Origin: Hyphomonadaceae bacterium
GTDB taxonomy: Bacteria > Pseudomonadota > Alphaproteobacteria > Caulobacterales > Hyphomonadaceae
Reading direction: 5' to 3'
DNA length: 64,000 bases
Assembly: GCA_030697555.1 (NCBI GenBank)
Contig: JAUYPV010000005.1
Coordinates: 34,034-98,033, forward strand
In this document: in pieces, positions 47,058 to 56,211 of the stretch
Layout of the letters: each line of letters starts with the position of its first letter
How positions within the stretch are numbered: position 1 is the first letter of the stretch
Made by a program: the position numbers and the translations under genes
Notes under the pieces: model-generated
Seen by the model: the letters and a program-made list of their open reading frames with translations, nothing else
Told to the model about the DNA's origin: nothing
Databases searched by the model: none

Positions 47058-47854
47058 GCTACGACGCAACCCTCGAACCCGGCCATGACGCGGACGCCAA
47101 TGAACTGGTGATCCGGGTGAGGGGTCTTACCAACCGCTTCGGCTCCAACACGATTCATGAGGATCTCGATCTCGACGTGCGCAAGGGCGAGATCATCGGC
47201 GTCATCGGCGGCTCGGGCACCGGCAAATCGGTGCTGCTGCGCTCGATCGTCGGCCTCAACAAGCCGGTGAAGGGCGACATCGAAGTGTTCGGCCAGAAGC
47301 TGAACGAAATTTCGCATGAGAAGCGAGTTGCCATCGAGCGCCGCTGGGGCGTGATGTTCCAGGACGGCGCCCTGTTCTCGACGCTGACCGTCCGCGAGAA
47401 CGTCATGGCGCCCATGGTGGAACACACCAAGGCGCCGCGCGCCCTGATGCGCGAGCTGGCCGATCTCAAGATTCGCCTCGCCGGCCTCGAGCTCGAGGCG
47501 GCAGTGAAGCGCCCGGCCGACCTCTCCGGCGGCATGCGCAAGCGAGCGGCCCTTGCCCGCGCCCTGGCTCTGGATCCCGACCTTGTCTTCCTCGACGAAC
47601 CCACCGCCGGCCTCGACCCGATCGGCGCGCAGAAGTTCGACGAACTCGTCCGCTCGCTCAGCGACGCGCTCGGATTAACCGTGTTTCTCGTCACGCACGA
47701 CCTCGACACGCTGGTCGCAATCTGCGACCGCATCGCGGTGTTAAGCGACGGCAAGGTGCTTGCAATCGGCTCCATGGACGAGGTTCGCAAGAACCCGCAC
47801 CCGTGGATTCAGGAATACTTCTCAGGCCCACGGGGCAGGGCGGCGGTGAAATAG
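47054..47854 (+). CDS. mlaF: MlaF-type ABC ATPase
   Basis: A 266-residue ATPase that powers the MlaE permease. Walker A is GGSGTGKS, the Q-loop is in VMFQDGALFSTLTV, the signature is LSGGMRKRAALAR with the GGM variant usual for Mla ATPases, Walker B is LVFLDEPTAGLDP, and the switch His is in VTHDLDT. The start overlaps mlaE by ATGA. The MCE protein gene follows after 3 bp. Confidence 0.95.
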   Translation: MSYDATLEPGHDADANELVIRVRGLTNRFGSNTIHEDLDLDVRKGEIIGVIGGSGTGKSVLLRSIVGLNKPVKGDIEVFGQKLNEISHEKRVAIERRWGVMFQDGALFSTLTVRENVMAPMVEHTKAPRALMRELADLKIRLAGLELEAAVKRPADLSGGMRKRAALARALALDPDLVFLDEPTAGLDPIGAQKFDELVRSLSDALGLTVFLVTHDLDTLVAICDRIAVLSDGKVLAIGSMDEVRKNPHPWIQEYFSGPRGRAAVK

Positions 47855-47857
47855 GCC

Positions 47858-48811
47858 ATGGAAACCAAGGCCAATTACGTACTGATCGGCGCATTCGTCC
47901 TCCTCGCGGCGGCGGCGCTGATGCTGTTCACCCTGTGGATCGCCGGCACGCCGCTCAATCGCGACTACTCCACCTACGACGTCGTGTTCGAAGGCCCGGT
48001 CAACGGCCTTACCGAAGGCGGTGAAGTGCGCTTCAACGGCATCAAGGTGGGCGAGGTGCAGCGCCTCTCCCTCGACCGCCAGGATCCCAACCGCGTCATC
48101 GCCCGCATCCGCGTCTATGCCGAAACGCCCGTGCGCACCGACAGCGTGGCGCAGCTCGACTTCCTGGGCATCACCGGCGTCACCTTCATCCAGATCCTTG
48201 CCGGAACGCCCGAGGCCCCTCTGCTCGTGCCTGAGGACTTCAAGCCGCCGCCGGTGATCAAGACCGAGCGCACCGCTCTCGATGAACTCTTCTCTGGCGG
48301 GCAGGATCTGCTTACCGTCGCCGGCGACACGATCAACAAGCTCAACGAGGCGCTCTCCGAGGAGAACGTCAAGCACATCACGGCCATCCTCGAGAACGCC
48401 GAGGTCATCACGGAAAAACTCGCCGCTGACAAGGGCACGGTCGACGCCGCCACCTCGGCGCTGAAGTCGATCGACGAGGCCGCCGTCGCGCTGACCTCGG
48501 CCGCGAAATCGGTCGACGACGCCGCCAAATCCATCGGCACGGACGTCAACAGCTTCGCCGGCGACGCAGCCAGCGTGATCGCCGACATAGGTCCCGCCGT
48601 GGCGGATCTCCGCAAGGCGATGGCCAACATCAACAGCGCGGTGTCGCAGATCAACGACGACGTCGCCCCTGCCGCCGGTCAGGCGCTCGGCCAGATCTCG
48701 CTCGCCGCCGTCGACCTCCAGGCTATGATGATCCGCGTCCAGGGCCTGCTCAACGAGATCGAACAGGACCCCAGCCGCTTCGTCTATCGCCAGCCGCAGC
48801 CGGTCGAGTAG
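47858..48811 (+). CDS. mlaD: MlaD-type MCE domain protein
   Basis: A 317-residue membrane-anchored MCE protein that forms a hexameric lipid channel on the permease. The N-terminal helix is LIGAFVLLAAAALMLFTLWIAG. The MCE domain (about 40-120) has EGPVNGLTEGGEVRFNGIKVGEV and LDFLGITGVTFIQILAG. After about 150 comes a long helical region with repeated Ala/Val/Ser heptads, longer than in E. coli MlaD (183 residues), probably forming an extended tube. It ends 9 bp before the auxiliary lipoprotein gene. Confidence 0.94.
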   Translation: METKANYVLIGAFVLLAAAALMLFTLWIAGTPLNRDYSTYDVVFEGPVNGLTEGGEVRFNGIKVGEVQRLSLDRQDPNRVIARIRVYAETPVRTDSVAQLDFLGITGVTFIQILAGTPEAPLLVPEDFKPPPVIKTERTALDELFSGGQDLLTVAGDTINKLNEALSEENVKHITAILENAEVITEKLAADKGTVDAATSALKSIDEAAVALTSAAKSVDDAAKSIGTDVNSFAGDAASVIADIGPAVADLRKAMANINSAVSQINDDVAPAAGQALGQISLAAVDLQAMMIRVQGLLNEIEQDPSRFVYRQPQPVE

Positions 48812-48820
48812 GAAGACACG

Positions 48821-49441
48821 ATGAAAACGCGCGTCCTCGCCTCTCTTGCCTTCGCTCTCGCCCTCGGTGGGTGCCTCTCCGTCCTGCCCGAGCCGGAAAT
48901 TCCCTCCGCGCTGATCTCGCTGCCGTCCGACCGCGCGCACGCGCCCGCCGATCCGCTGCTTGCGGACGTGGCCGTCTACCCGCCGGATTCGACGCGCGCT
49001 TTCGCCGGCATCGACATCGCCGTGCGCTCGGATCAGGAGATGGTCTATCTCGGCGACGTCCGCTGGGTCGACACCGCCCCGCGCCTGCTGCAGGGCGCCG
49101 TCGTCGACGCCCTCGCCAAGGCCGGCGGCAATGGCCGCGCCGCGCCCGCCCAGCTCGCCGCGCGCACCGACTACGACGTCCGCTGGCGCATCGTGGATCT
49201 TTCCGCTTCCAAAGACATCGGTCCGGTCCGCGTCGAGGTCGAAGCGAGCCTGATGGATTCCGCCACACGCCGCATCCTCGCGCAGGAAACCTTCAAGGCC
49301 GAAGGCGCGCCGACGGACCGCGCCCCCCGCGCCCGCGCCGCCGCCCTCGCCATCGCCGCACAGTCGGTGGCCGACCAGGTTGCGGCCTTTGCCGCGAAGA
49401 ACGCTGCCGCCAAGCCGCCGCGCCCACTATCCGTCAATTGA
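48821..49441 (+). CDS. ABC-type transport auxiliary lipoprotein
   Basis: A 206-residue outer-membrane lipoprotein of the ABC_trans_aux (PF03886, PqiC-like) family. The lipobox is LGGC. The body contains GIDIAVRSDQEMVYLGDVRW, then LAARTDYDVRWRIVDL and a final helix AALAIAAQSVADQVAAFA, which fit the family fold. Such lipoproteins serve MCE transporters at the outer membrane, replacing the separate MlaA/MlaC set. It is the fourth gene of the mla operon; an Ala/Pro-rich tail precedes the stop. Confidence 0.88.
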   Translation: MKTRVLASLAFALALGGCLSVLPEPEIPSALISLPSDRAHAPADPLLADVAVYPPDSTRAFAGIDIAVRSDQEMVYLGDVRWVDTAPRLLQGAVVDALAKAGGNGRAAPAQLAARTDYDVRWRIVDLSASKDIGPVRVEVEASLMDSATRRILAQETFKAEGAPTDRAPRARAAALAIAAQSVADQVAAFAAKNAAAKPPRPLSVN

Positions 49442-49616
49442 GCGCTGGCTAAGACCGCCGCAACAAGCTGGGCGCTTTGAGGCCGAGGCCTGAAAGCGCC
49501 GTTGGCGTCGATCCGACTCTACCTTATCAATTGGACGCCTGCTGCGCGTATCGATAGGCAAGCGCGCAGACGGGTCTTCAGCCGGGACGTCGAAACAAGC
49601 GGATTCGAAAACAGCG

Positions 49617-51161
49617 ATGGACCTTGCGCACGAACCCGCGCTGCGGCTGGGCGGACTCGATGTCAGGCCTTCGACGCGGGAAATCGTCTTTTCTGGCGGC
49701 CGAGAGGTTGTCGAGCCGCGCGTGATGGCCGTGCTGGTCGTGCTTGCCCGGGCCCGCGGCGAAGTCGTGACGCGGGACCAGCTGATAGAGGCCTGCTGGC
49801 AAGGCCGCGTTGTAAGCGACGATGCCATCAACCGGGTGATCTCGCGCATCCGCCGAATATCGGAACTTACCGGCAAGCAGGATTTCACGCTCGAGACCAT
49901 CACCAAGGTGGGTTACCGGCTCGTCCCGTCCGGCATCGGCCAGGTTGAACCTGTTGCGCCTGTCGCGCCTGGGGAGCCATCGAGGACGCGATTCCACCTC
50001 GATCGCAGAATGCTGCTGGCGTCCGGCGTAGGCATCGCAGCTATCAGCGGTGCGGTGGCGTGGCGTCTCCTGCAGTCTCCATCGCCCCCCAGCCGCGCCG
50101 AAGAACTCTATCGGCGCGCCATCGAGATAGGCGCGACCGACGATGCAGCCGAGGTCGCACAATCGATCTCGTTTCTGCGGGAAGCTGTTGGTCTCTCTCC
50201 GGACTATGCCGACGCGTGGGCGGCCCTTGCGCTGGCCTATGTGTACGGCTTCGCGACCAATCCGCCGGAAAAGCACGCGGCGCTTTCCGAACGGGCGAAG
50301 GACGCCGCGAACCGGGCGCTGGCGCTTGATCCGGACAACGCCGATGCACTCGGCGCCCTGGCCCTGCTGCCGCCTATCTACCAGCGATGGGAGGAAGCCG
50401 AGAAGACCTATCGCCAGGCGCTGGCGCGCCAGCCCCGCCTTGCGCCCGTTAGCCGTGCGCTCGCCGAACTTCTCGGGTCGACAGGGCGGACGCGCGAGAG
50501 CGTGCCGCTGTCTGAGCGCGCCGTCGCCCAGACACCCTTGATCGCCCGCCGGCATTACGAGCTCGCACTGACCTACTGGTATGCGGGGCGGCTGGAGGAT
50601 GCGGAGCGGACCATTCAGAAGGCGCACGATCTCTGGCCTCGCGATATTTCGGTCTGGTTCGGGCGGCTCTACCAGCTGATGTATGGCGGCAACATTCGAC
50701 GCGCCCTCGACATGCTCGCGGACAAGGCCAACCGGCCGCCGGGCGTTCCAGAATCCGATTTTCAGCTGGTGGAAGTCGCCGCGCTAGCATTGCAATCGGG
50801 TTCGGCCGCAGACCGGACCCTCGCGGTCGACATGAACATGGCCGCGGCTCGTGGGGGTCTGGGCTACGCGCGAAACGCCGTGATTTTTGCGGCTGCTCTC
50901 GGCGACCTGGATGCTGCTTTCAGCGCAGCCAACGCCTACTATTTCGACGAGCCCTTCCCGGTTGCCCGGACCTACTTCACGCCCGAGCAGGGCGAGTATC
51001 TGGGCGTGCGTTCTCGGGAGACGATGTTCCTCTTCGCCCCGCCCCTCGGCGCGTGGCGGGCCGATGCGCGATTCGAACAGCTCGTGTCGGCCATCGGCCT
51101 GGACAGCTATTGGCGCAGCGCCGGCGCCACACCCGACTACCGTAGAAACCGTCCTCGCTAA
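49617..51161 (+). CDS. CadC-like winged-helix regulator with TPR domain
   Basis: A 514-residue membrane-anchored transcription factor. Residues 5-105 form an OmpR/CadC-type winged helix (Trans_reg_C): VMAVLVVLARARGEVVTRDQL, then DDAINRVISRIRRISEL and TITKVGYRLV. One transmembrane helix lies at about 130-147 (MLLASGVGIAAISGAVAW). The C-terminal 350 residues hold tetratricopeptide repeats (AVGLSPDYADAWAALALAYV; ALALDPDNADALGALALL). The architecture suggests a periplasmic TPR sensor and a DNA-binding domain in the cytoplasm. The signal and targets are unknown. Confidence 0.88.
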   Translation: MDLAHEPALRLGGLDVRPSTREIVFSGGREVVEPRVMAVLVVLARARGEVVTRDQLIEACWQGRVVSDDAINRVISRIRRISELTGKQDFTLETITKVGYRLVPSGIGQVEPVAPVAPGEPSRTRFHLDRRMLLASGVGIAAISGAVAWRLLQSPSPPSRAEELYRRAIEIGATDDAAEVAQSISFLREAVGLSPDYADAWAALALAYVYGFATNPPEKHAALSERAKDAANRALALDPDNADALGALALLPPIYQRWEEAEKTYRQALARQPRLAPVSRALAELLGSTGRTRESVPLSERAVAQTPLIARRHYELALTYWYAGRLEDAERTIQKAHDLWPRDISVWFGRLYQLMYGGNIRRALDMLADKANRPPGVPESDFQLVEVAALALQSGSAADRTLAVDMNMAAARGGLGYARNAVIFAAALGDLDAAFSAANAYYFDEPFPVARTYFTPEQGEYLGVRSRETMFLFAPPLGAWRADARFEQLVSAIGLDSYWRSAGATPDYRRNRPR

Positions 51162-51314
51162 TTCTGCTGCGTACTCGTGCGGCGTACGTGGACGCGTTTT
51201 CGGCCATCGACAGGATGCGCTGGCCGTTTTTTCAGGCGCCAGTTAGGCTGGGCCATGCATCGACGACCGGCGCCGGATATGACGGCTTGGCCGGTGCGCG
51301 GTCAGGGGGACGCC

Positions 51315-52517
51315 ATGACTGATCGACGGAAGTTTCTGGGGCTCCTGGCCGCGAGCCCTTTGCTTGCAGGCATTCCGTCTATCGGTCAGGCCCTTGCCCA
51401 GGCCACATCGTTGCCGGGCGTCGACAATTTGATCGCCCGCGCGGCGGACGCGCTGGACGTCTTTGACCTTGAAGCGGTGGCGCGCCGGAACATTCCGCCA
51501 GCACACTGGGGTTTCATGGCGACCGGTGTGGACGGAGAGGAAACCCTCAAGGCCAACCGCGAGGCCTATTCCCGCTACCAGCTGCGCACGCGGCGCTTCG
51601 TCGACGTCAGCAAGATGGACATGAGCGTCGATCTGTTCGGAACGAAGTTCCGCAGTCCGATTTTCCTCTGCCCCCTCAGCGCCCAGAGAGCATTTCATCC
51701 CGAAGGCGAGATCGCGTCGGGCAAGGCGGCGCAGGCGCGTGGACAGTTGCAGGTTCTTTCGACCGTCTCGTCGACGTCTGTGGAAGACGTGATCGCGGCG
51801 CGTGGGTCGCCGGTCTGGTTCCAGCTCTATACGACGAACAATTGGGACATCACGGTCAAGCTGGTGAAGCGCGCCGAGGCGGCTGGATGCCCCGTGGTTG
51901 CGGTGACGGTGGATCTGCCGGCCGGAAGAAATACGGAAACGGTCACAAGGCTGGCGCGGACAGACACACGGACGTGCACCTCGTGTCATGCGGCGGGGGG
52001 ATCGAGCCCGCTCACGCGGCCGATGTTCGCCGGCAACGACATAACTGGTATTTCGGTGAGCTCGCCTTCCTTGACCTGGGATTTCATCAAGCGCCTGAAA
52101 GACGTGACCAGCATGAAGGTTCTCATCAAGGGCCTGGACTCCGGCGAGGACGCAGCCCTTGCGGTCAAGAACGGCGCCGATGGCGTTGTCGTTTCCAACC
52201 ATGGCGGCCGTGCGACCGAGACCGGGCGCGGGACACTAGAGTCGCTGCCAGAGGTTGTGGCAGCGGTGCGTGGCCGAATCCCGGTTCTTGTCGACGGCGG
52301 CGTGCGGCGCGGAACCGACGTCCTCAAGGCGCTTGCGCTGGGCGCCACTGCCGTCGGTATCGGCCGGCCCTATGTCTGGGGTCTCGGCGCCTTTGGACAA
52401 CCGGGCGTTGAGCGCGTGCTCGATCTTCTCAACAACGAGCTGAGACTGGCGATGGCCGGCGTTGGCGCGCGTTCGCTGCGCGAAATTACAGCCGCCTCCG
52501 TTATCAGGAAATCGTAG
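51315..52517 (+). CDS. Tat-exported FMN-dependent alpha-hydroxy-acid dehydrogenase with a CxxCH motif
   Basis: A 400-residue enzyme. Residues 1-29 form a Tat-type signal (DRRKFLGLLAASPLLAG, ending ALA). The remainder is the FMN-dependent alpha-hydroxy acid dehydrogenase TIM barrel: the conserved YTTNNWD segment, the catalytic His H296 in VVSNHGGR, and FMN-binding LVDGGVRRGTDVLKALALGA. Inside loop 4, residues 221-225 read CTSCH, a c-type-haem attachment motif absent from most L-lactate dehydrogenases. Haem attachment would be possible in the periplasm. The substrate could be L-lactate or another 2-hydroxy acid. ATG 51315 was chosen because AGGGGGA precedes it. Confidence 0.85.
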   Translation: MTDRRKFLGLLAASPLLAGIPSIGQALAQATSLPGVDNLIARAADALDVFDLEAVARRNIPPAHWGFMATGVDGEETLKANREAYSRYQLRTRRFVDVSKMDMSVDLFGTKFRSPIFLCPLSAQRAFHPEGEIASGKAAQARGQLQVLSTVSSTSVEDVIAARGSPVWFQLYTTNNWDITVKLVKRAEAAGCPVVAVTVDLPAGRNTETVTRLARTDTRTCTSCHAAGGSSPLTRPMFAGNDITGISVSSPSLTWDFIKRLKDVTSMKVLIKGLDSGEDAALAVKNGADGVVVSNHGGRATETGRGTLESLPEVVAAVRGRIPVLVDGGVRRGTDVLKALALGATAVGIGRPYVWGLGAFGQPGVERVLDLLNNELRLAMAGVGARSLREITAASVIRKS

Positions 52518-52554
52518 CTGGCCGTTGAAGGGCGATGGGGAGAGTTTGTCGATC

Positions 52555-54627
52555 CTAGATCGTCGCGCCTAGCGCGGCGTCCAGCAGCAGGTAGGCCGAC
52601 AGCCTTGGGGCTGCGTCTTCCCGTGCGCGGTCGGCCATCGACAGCAGGCGCAGCGCGTCCGGTTCTTCGGAATGGATGAAGGTGCGGGCGGCGGTCTGCA
52701 GGTCGCGGTCGGTGTCGAGCAGGCGGGCCACGCGCTGGATCTCGCCGGGGGCGACATCGCGGATGGCGCGGCGGCGCTGGCGGTCGCCCTGGTGGGCGGC
52801 CGAAGCGATGCGGCGCAGGTCGGAGGCTTTCACCACGCCCAGGCGCACGCCGGCGCGGTCGAGCCGGTCGATCATTGCGCCGACGGTCTGTTCGCGCGCA
52901 TGCGCGGGCGGCTCTTCGATGCCGGTCAGCAGGTCGCGCCAGGACAACGCCGGATTGCTGGAAGCGTCTGCATTGCTGCGCGCCTGCTCACCAAAGATCG
53001 CGTCATGCCGCGACATTGGCTGCGCGCCCTGCGAAGGGGGCGAGCCGAACGGACGCCGGAACGGGTCGATGTTCTGCAGCAGCAATTCCTCGCCATTGTC
53101 GACAGGAGGCCGTGGCGGCGGCTGGAAGTCCGCCGAGGCGGTCGGCTTGGGCGCGGCGGGGCGCATCGGCGGCGGGTCGGGCGGAATGAAGGGTTGCACT
53201 GAAGGTGGGGCAGGGCGGTCGAGCAGCAGGTCTTCGACCGGCCGCGGCTCCTCGTGGCGCACGATGAGATCGTCGATCGTGCGGACGCTGTCGTCCTTCC
53301 TGACGGGCTCTTCCTTCCTGATGCTGTCGTCTTTCATGAAGAGCGGAATAGCCGGGATCGGGATCACCGGCACTTCGACCTTCTTGAGCACGAGATCGTC
53401 GACCGAGGACGAGCCATGGTCGTCTTTCATCTGGCCGATCAGCAAGGACGCCTTCTCGATACGCTGGCGCGCCCGGTCGAGGCCACTTTCCGTGGCGTTG
53501 CCGGCCTTGCGGTCGGCGCGGAACAGGTAGTCCGAGAGCTGACTGATGCGCTTCTCGGTCTCGTCGGCGTGCGCGCGGGCGGCCATCGTCGCCGTGCGCG
53601 TGGTGGCTTCTGCCTGCAGGCCGGCCTCCTTGAGACGGACCATGGCCTGCCGCGCTTCTTCGGACGCCTGGGCCGAGCGCTCGTTGATGGTTTCGGTCGC
53701 CTTCAGCGCGGAGCCCAGTGCGTCGGACACGGCGTCGCGCAGCGATTCAGCGGTGGACTTGGTGGCGGCGGTTGCAAGCTCGCCCGCCTTGGTGGCGGAC
53801 TCGACCATGCGGGTCGATTGCACGAGCTGTTCGTCGAGGCGCATCAGCGCGCCAGCGAGGTTCTGCGCCCGCTTGCGGCTTTCGGCGCCCATATTGTCCA
53901 TCTGCTCGATGCGCTGCTGCAGTTGGCCGGCCGTCTGCTCGAGGCCGCGTAGCCGCTGGTCCAGTGTGGCGTCGGCCTGGCGCACTTGTTCCTGTGCGGC
54001 GCGGGCGGCCTCCGACATCATCTGGGCATGGCGCGGGATCGCCTTGGCGAGCGCCTCGGACTGGTTGCGCAGGGATTCGGCGAGCTGCGACATGCTCTGC
54101 CGTTCGGAGCTCATCTTGTGGACCAGCACTTCGCTGTCGGCGCGCACGATCTCGGCGGCCTTGAGGGCGGAGGTGACGCTGGCTTCGATGTCGTGCTTGA
54201 GGCCGTCGAGGCGCTGGCGCGTTTCGGCGAGCGCGCGGTTGACGTTCTGGGTTTCACGGGTGAACGCCTCGCCGACCGAATTCACCTCGCCACGGGTATG
54301 CTCGATCGGGTCGAGCAGCATGCGGGCGGACGTCAGGACGAGGGCGTTGGCTTGCGACGAGCGGGCGCTTTCGCGCGCCATGATGCCGGCGATGATCATC
54401 GCAAGGCCGGGCGTCAGAACCGCGGCGGCGGCGCCGGCAAGGGCGAGCGGCGGCTGGGCAAAAAGGGTGGTGAGTCCGACCGAAGCGATCAGCCAGATGA
54501 GCAGGCCGCCCCAGAGGAGGACGGCCATCGCGGCGCCGGCCCACGGCATCCAGGCGCCGGCGGTTCTGGCGGCTTCGAGCTGGGCGCGTACGCGGCTGGG
54601 AGGGCGGCGGTCGGGGTAATCGTTCAT
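52555..54627 (-). CDS. Large coiled-coil membrane protein, TipN-like
   Basis: A 690-residue protein. Two transmembrane helices lie at about 30-55 and 58-83. A long coiled coil follows (about 90-390), rich in Ala, Glu, Gln and Arg. A Pro-rich, charged linker leads to a C-terminal domain (about 580-690) with LDRAGVRLGVVKASDLRRIA, then RRRAIRDVAPGEIQRVARLL and AYLLLDAALGA. This layout resembles the Caulobacter pole-marking protein TipN and its C-terminal domain, but the identification is from memory of the pattern. ATG 54627 was chosen over a longer frame. Confidence 0.7.
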   Translation of the reverse strand: MNDYPDRRPPSRVRAQLEAARTAGAWMPWAGAAMAVLLWGGLLIWLIASVGLTTLFAQPPLALAGAAAAVLTPGLAMIIAGIMARESARSSQANALVLTSARMLLDPIEHTRGEVNSVGEAFTRETQNVNRALAETRQRLDGLKHDIEASVTSALKAAEIVRADSEVLVHKMSSERQSMSQLAESLRNQSEALAKAIPRHAQMMSEAARAAQEQVRQADATLDQRLRGLEQTAGQLQQRIEQMDNMGAESRKRAQNLAGALMRLDEQLVQSTRMVESATKAGELATAATKSTAESLRDAVSDALGSALKATETINERSAQASEEARQAMVRLKEAGLQAEATTRTATMAARAHADETEKRISQLSDYLFRADRKAGNATESGLDRARQRIEKASLLIGQMKDDHGSSSVDDLVLKKVEVPVIPIPAIPLFMKDDSIRKEEPVRKDDSVRTIDDLIVRHEEPRPVEDLLLDRPAPPSVQPFIPPDPPPMRPAAPKPTASADFQPPPRPPVDNGEELLLQNIDPFRRPFGSPPSQGAQPMSRHDAIFGEQARSNADASSNPALSWRDLLTGIEEPPAHAREQTVGAMIDRLDRAGVRLGVVKASDLRRIASAAHQGDRQRRRAIRDVAPGEIQRVARLLDTDRDLQTAARTFIHSEEPDALRLLSMADRAREDAAPRLSAYLLLDAALGATI

Positions 54628-54826
54628 GAGAGTATGTGGAACCGGATCACTATGGCGAAGTCGCGCCGTCAAACCGGCGCGCCGATGATTTCAGCCCACG
54701 CAATAGTGCAAGGCCTGCGCCCCGTTGGAAAGGGGCTGCTCACAGCCGGGACGGGCGTTTTGGCAGGTATTTCGTAAAGGGAGGGCGGCGGGCTCGCCCG
54801 CCGGTTGCAGATGTGCCGCCGGATTC

Positions 54827-54994
54827 TCAGTAAACGCGCGGCGCGGGCTGTTCGATCGGCTTCTCGATGGGCGCCGATTTGCCGCGCGGCTCGTTGTCCT
54901 TGGCCGCCTTCGGCGTGTCGCCGTCAGGCACGCCGGTCCACGCGACCAGAGCCGCAAAGACCGCATCGCGAAAGCCTACAATTACCTCGATCAT
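54827..54994 (-). CDS. Small 55-residue hypothetical protein
   Basis: A short reading frame not usually called because of its length. It begins MIEVIVGFRDAVFAALVAWT, a hydrophobic helix, and continues in a polar, Pro/Lys-rich tail (KPIEQPAPRVY). AAGGGG lies 9 nt upstream of the ATG. It has no known homologue that I recognise. It could be a small membrane peptide or a chance frame. Confidence 0.4.
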   Translation of the reverse strand: MIEVIVGFRDAVFAALVAWTGVPDGDTPKAAKDNEPRGKSAPIEKPIEQPAPRVY

Positions 54995-55106
54995 CGGGCT
55001 GACCCCTTACCCCGAAAGTTGTGACGCCATTGACGTCCCGCATCAAGGCGAAAATTCGGCACGGCTCGCGGAATAAGGGGCTCTGAGGCCCCGCCGCGAC
55101 GGCTAC

Positions 55107-55559
55107 CTACCAGTACCGCACCAGCCTCTGGGCGCCCTGGACGATGTAGACGTTGCCGTATCCGTCAGCGCAGCGGCGGACCTCGATATTCGCCCGGCGC
55201 CCGCGCCACCAGTCCTGCTCCAGGTCGACCCGGCATTCGTGGGGGCGGAGATACCAGCTGTTATAGTAACGGGGCCCGTAGTCGTAATAATCGCGGCCGC
55301 CGTAGTAGTTGTTGTACGGAACACCGAAGCTGAAACTGAGGCGAAGACGGTCGTTGTCGCGGTGGCGATGGCGGTCCCAATCGCGGTCCCAGTCGCTATG
55401 GCGGTCGTTGCGATGCCGATCGCGATCATGGTCACGGTCCCGATGGCGATCGTTGTGATGCCCGCCGCGGCCCCGGCCGCGGTCGTTGTCGGCGAAGGCG
55501 GCGGGCGCCGCGGCGGCGAACAGGGCAACGGCGGCGAGAATGGACTTGCGGAGCATCAT
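55107..55559 (-). CDS. Secreted Arg/His/Asp-rich protein
   Basis: A 150-residue protein. A signal peptide (about 1-23, ending AFA) precedes a low-complexity stretch of alternating Arg, His and Asp (RGRGGHHNDRHRDRDHDRDR), then a Tyr-rich core (YNNYYGGRDYYDYG) and a C-terminal segment with two Cys (RPHECRVDLEQ; VRRCADGYGNVYIVQ). GGGAGAG precedes two adjacent ATGs (55559, 55556). The charge-patterned stretch could bind metal or nucleic acid; this is inference. No family is recognised. Confidence 0.7.
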   Translation of the reverse strand: MMLRKSILAAVALFAAAAPAAFADNDRGRGRGGHHNDRHRDRDHDRDRHRNDRHSDWDRDWDRHRHRDNDRLRLSFSFGVPYNNYYGGRDYYDYGPRYYNSWYLRPHECRVDLEQDWWRGRRANIEVRRCADGYGNVYIVQGAQRLVRYW

Positions 55560-55721
55560 GCTCTCCCGGTCATGAGCCAATCGGTCCGGACTGTCTCGAC
55601 TCCCGCCTGAAACCGGGATGAACGGGTTATTCAGGAGACTGGGCAGGCCTCGACTTAACCTGTTGTTACCGGCAACTCTGAGACCCTGACCGGCAGGACA
55701 GCCCGCAGGAGAGGACGCGCC

Positions 55722-56096
55722 ATGGCCGTCGTCGACATCTCCCAGCTCGAGACCATGACCAGTGGCGACGCCGCGCTCGCGGCCGAGGCCATCGGCATCT
55801 TCCGCCAGTCGGCCGACCTCTGGGGCCGCATGCTCGATGCGCACACCGATCCCGACCACTGGGCCGACGCCGCCCACGCCATCAAGGGCGCGGCTCGCAG
55901 CGTCGGCGCGATGCCGCTAGGGGACGCCTGCGAAGTCGCCGAGAAACTCGGCCGCTCGGGCGAGGCCACCCGCGCCAGCGCCGGCGTCGCCATCTCCACC
56001 ATCAAGGACCGCCTCGGCGAGGCCCTGGAAGCGCTCGCCCATGTCGAGCATCAGCTCATCATGAAGCGGACATTCGTGGGCGTGAGGCTGGAGTAG
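55722..56096 (+). CDS. Hpt domain protein
   Basis: A 124-residue histidine phosphotransfer protein. The phosphorylatable His is H52 in the helix HWADAAHAIKGAARSVGA, in the usual HxxKGxxxxxG context. Helices before and after form the four-helix bundle of a phosphorelay shuttle. GGAGAGG precedes the ATG. No hybrid kinase is next to it; the receiver protein at 27.1 kb is a possible but unproven partner. Confidence 0.85.
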   Translation: MAVVDISQLETMTSGDAALAAEAIGIFRQSADLWGRMLDAHTDPDHWADAAHAIKGAARSVGAMPLGDACEVAEKLGRSGEATRASAGVAISTIKDRLGEALEALAHVEHQLIMKRTFVGVRLE

Positions 56097-56211
56097 CGAT
56101 CCGTTTTTCGTTTTCGCCGCGGGCCTGTCACCAACAACATCAACAACAACACCAACGGACCGGCCAGTTCAGCGTGAAGGACTGCCGGAAGCGGATGAAC
56201 GCTAGGGGCGC

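Noticed and set aside
56128..56156. CAACAA-type repeat near the Hpt gene
   Set aside because: Short and imperfect; composition alone explains it.
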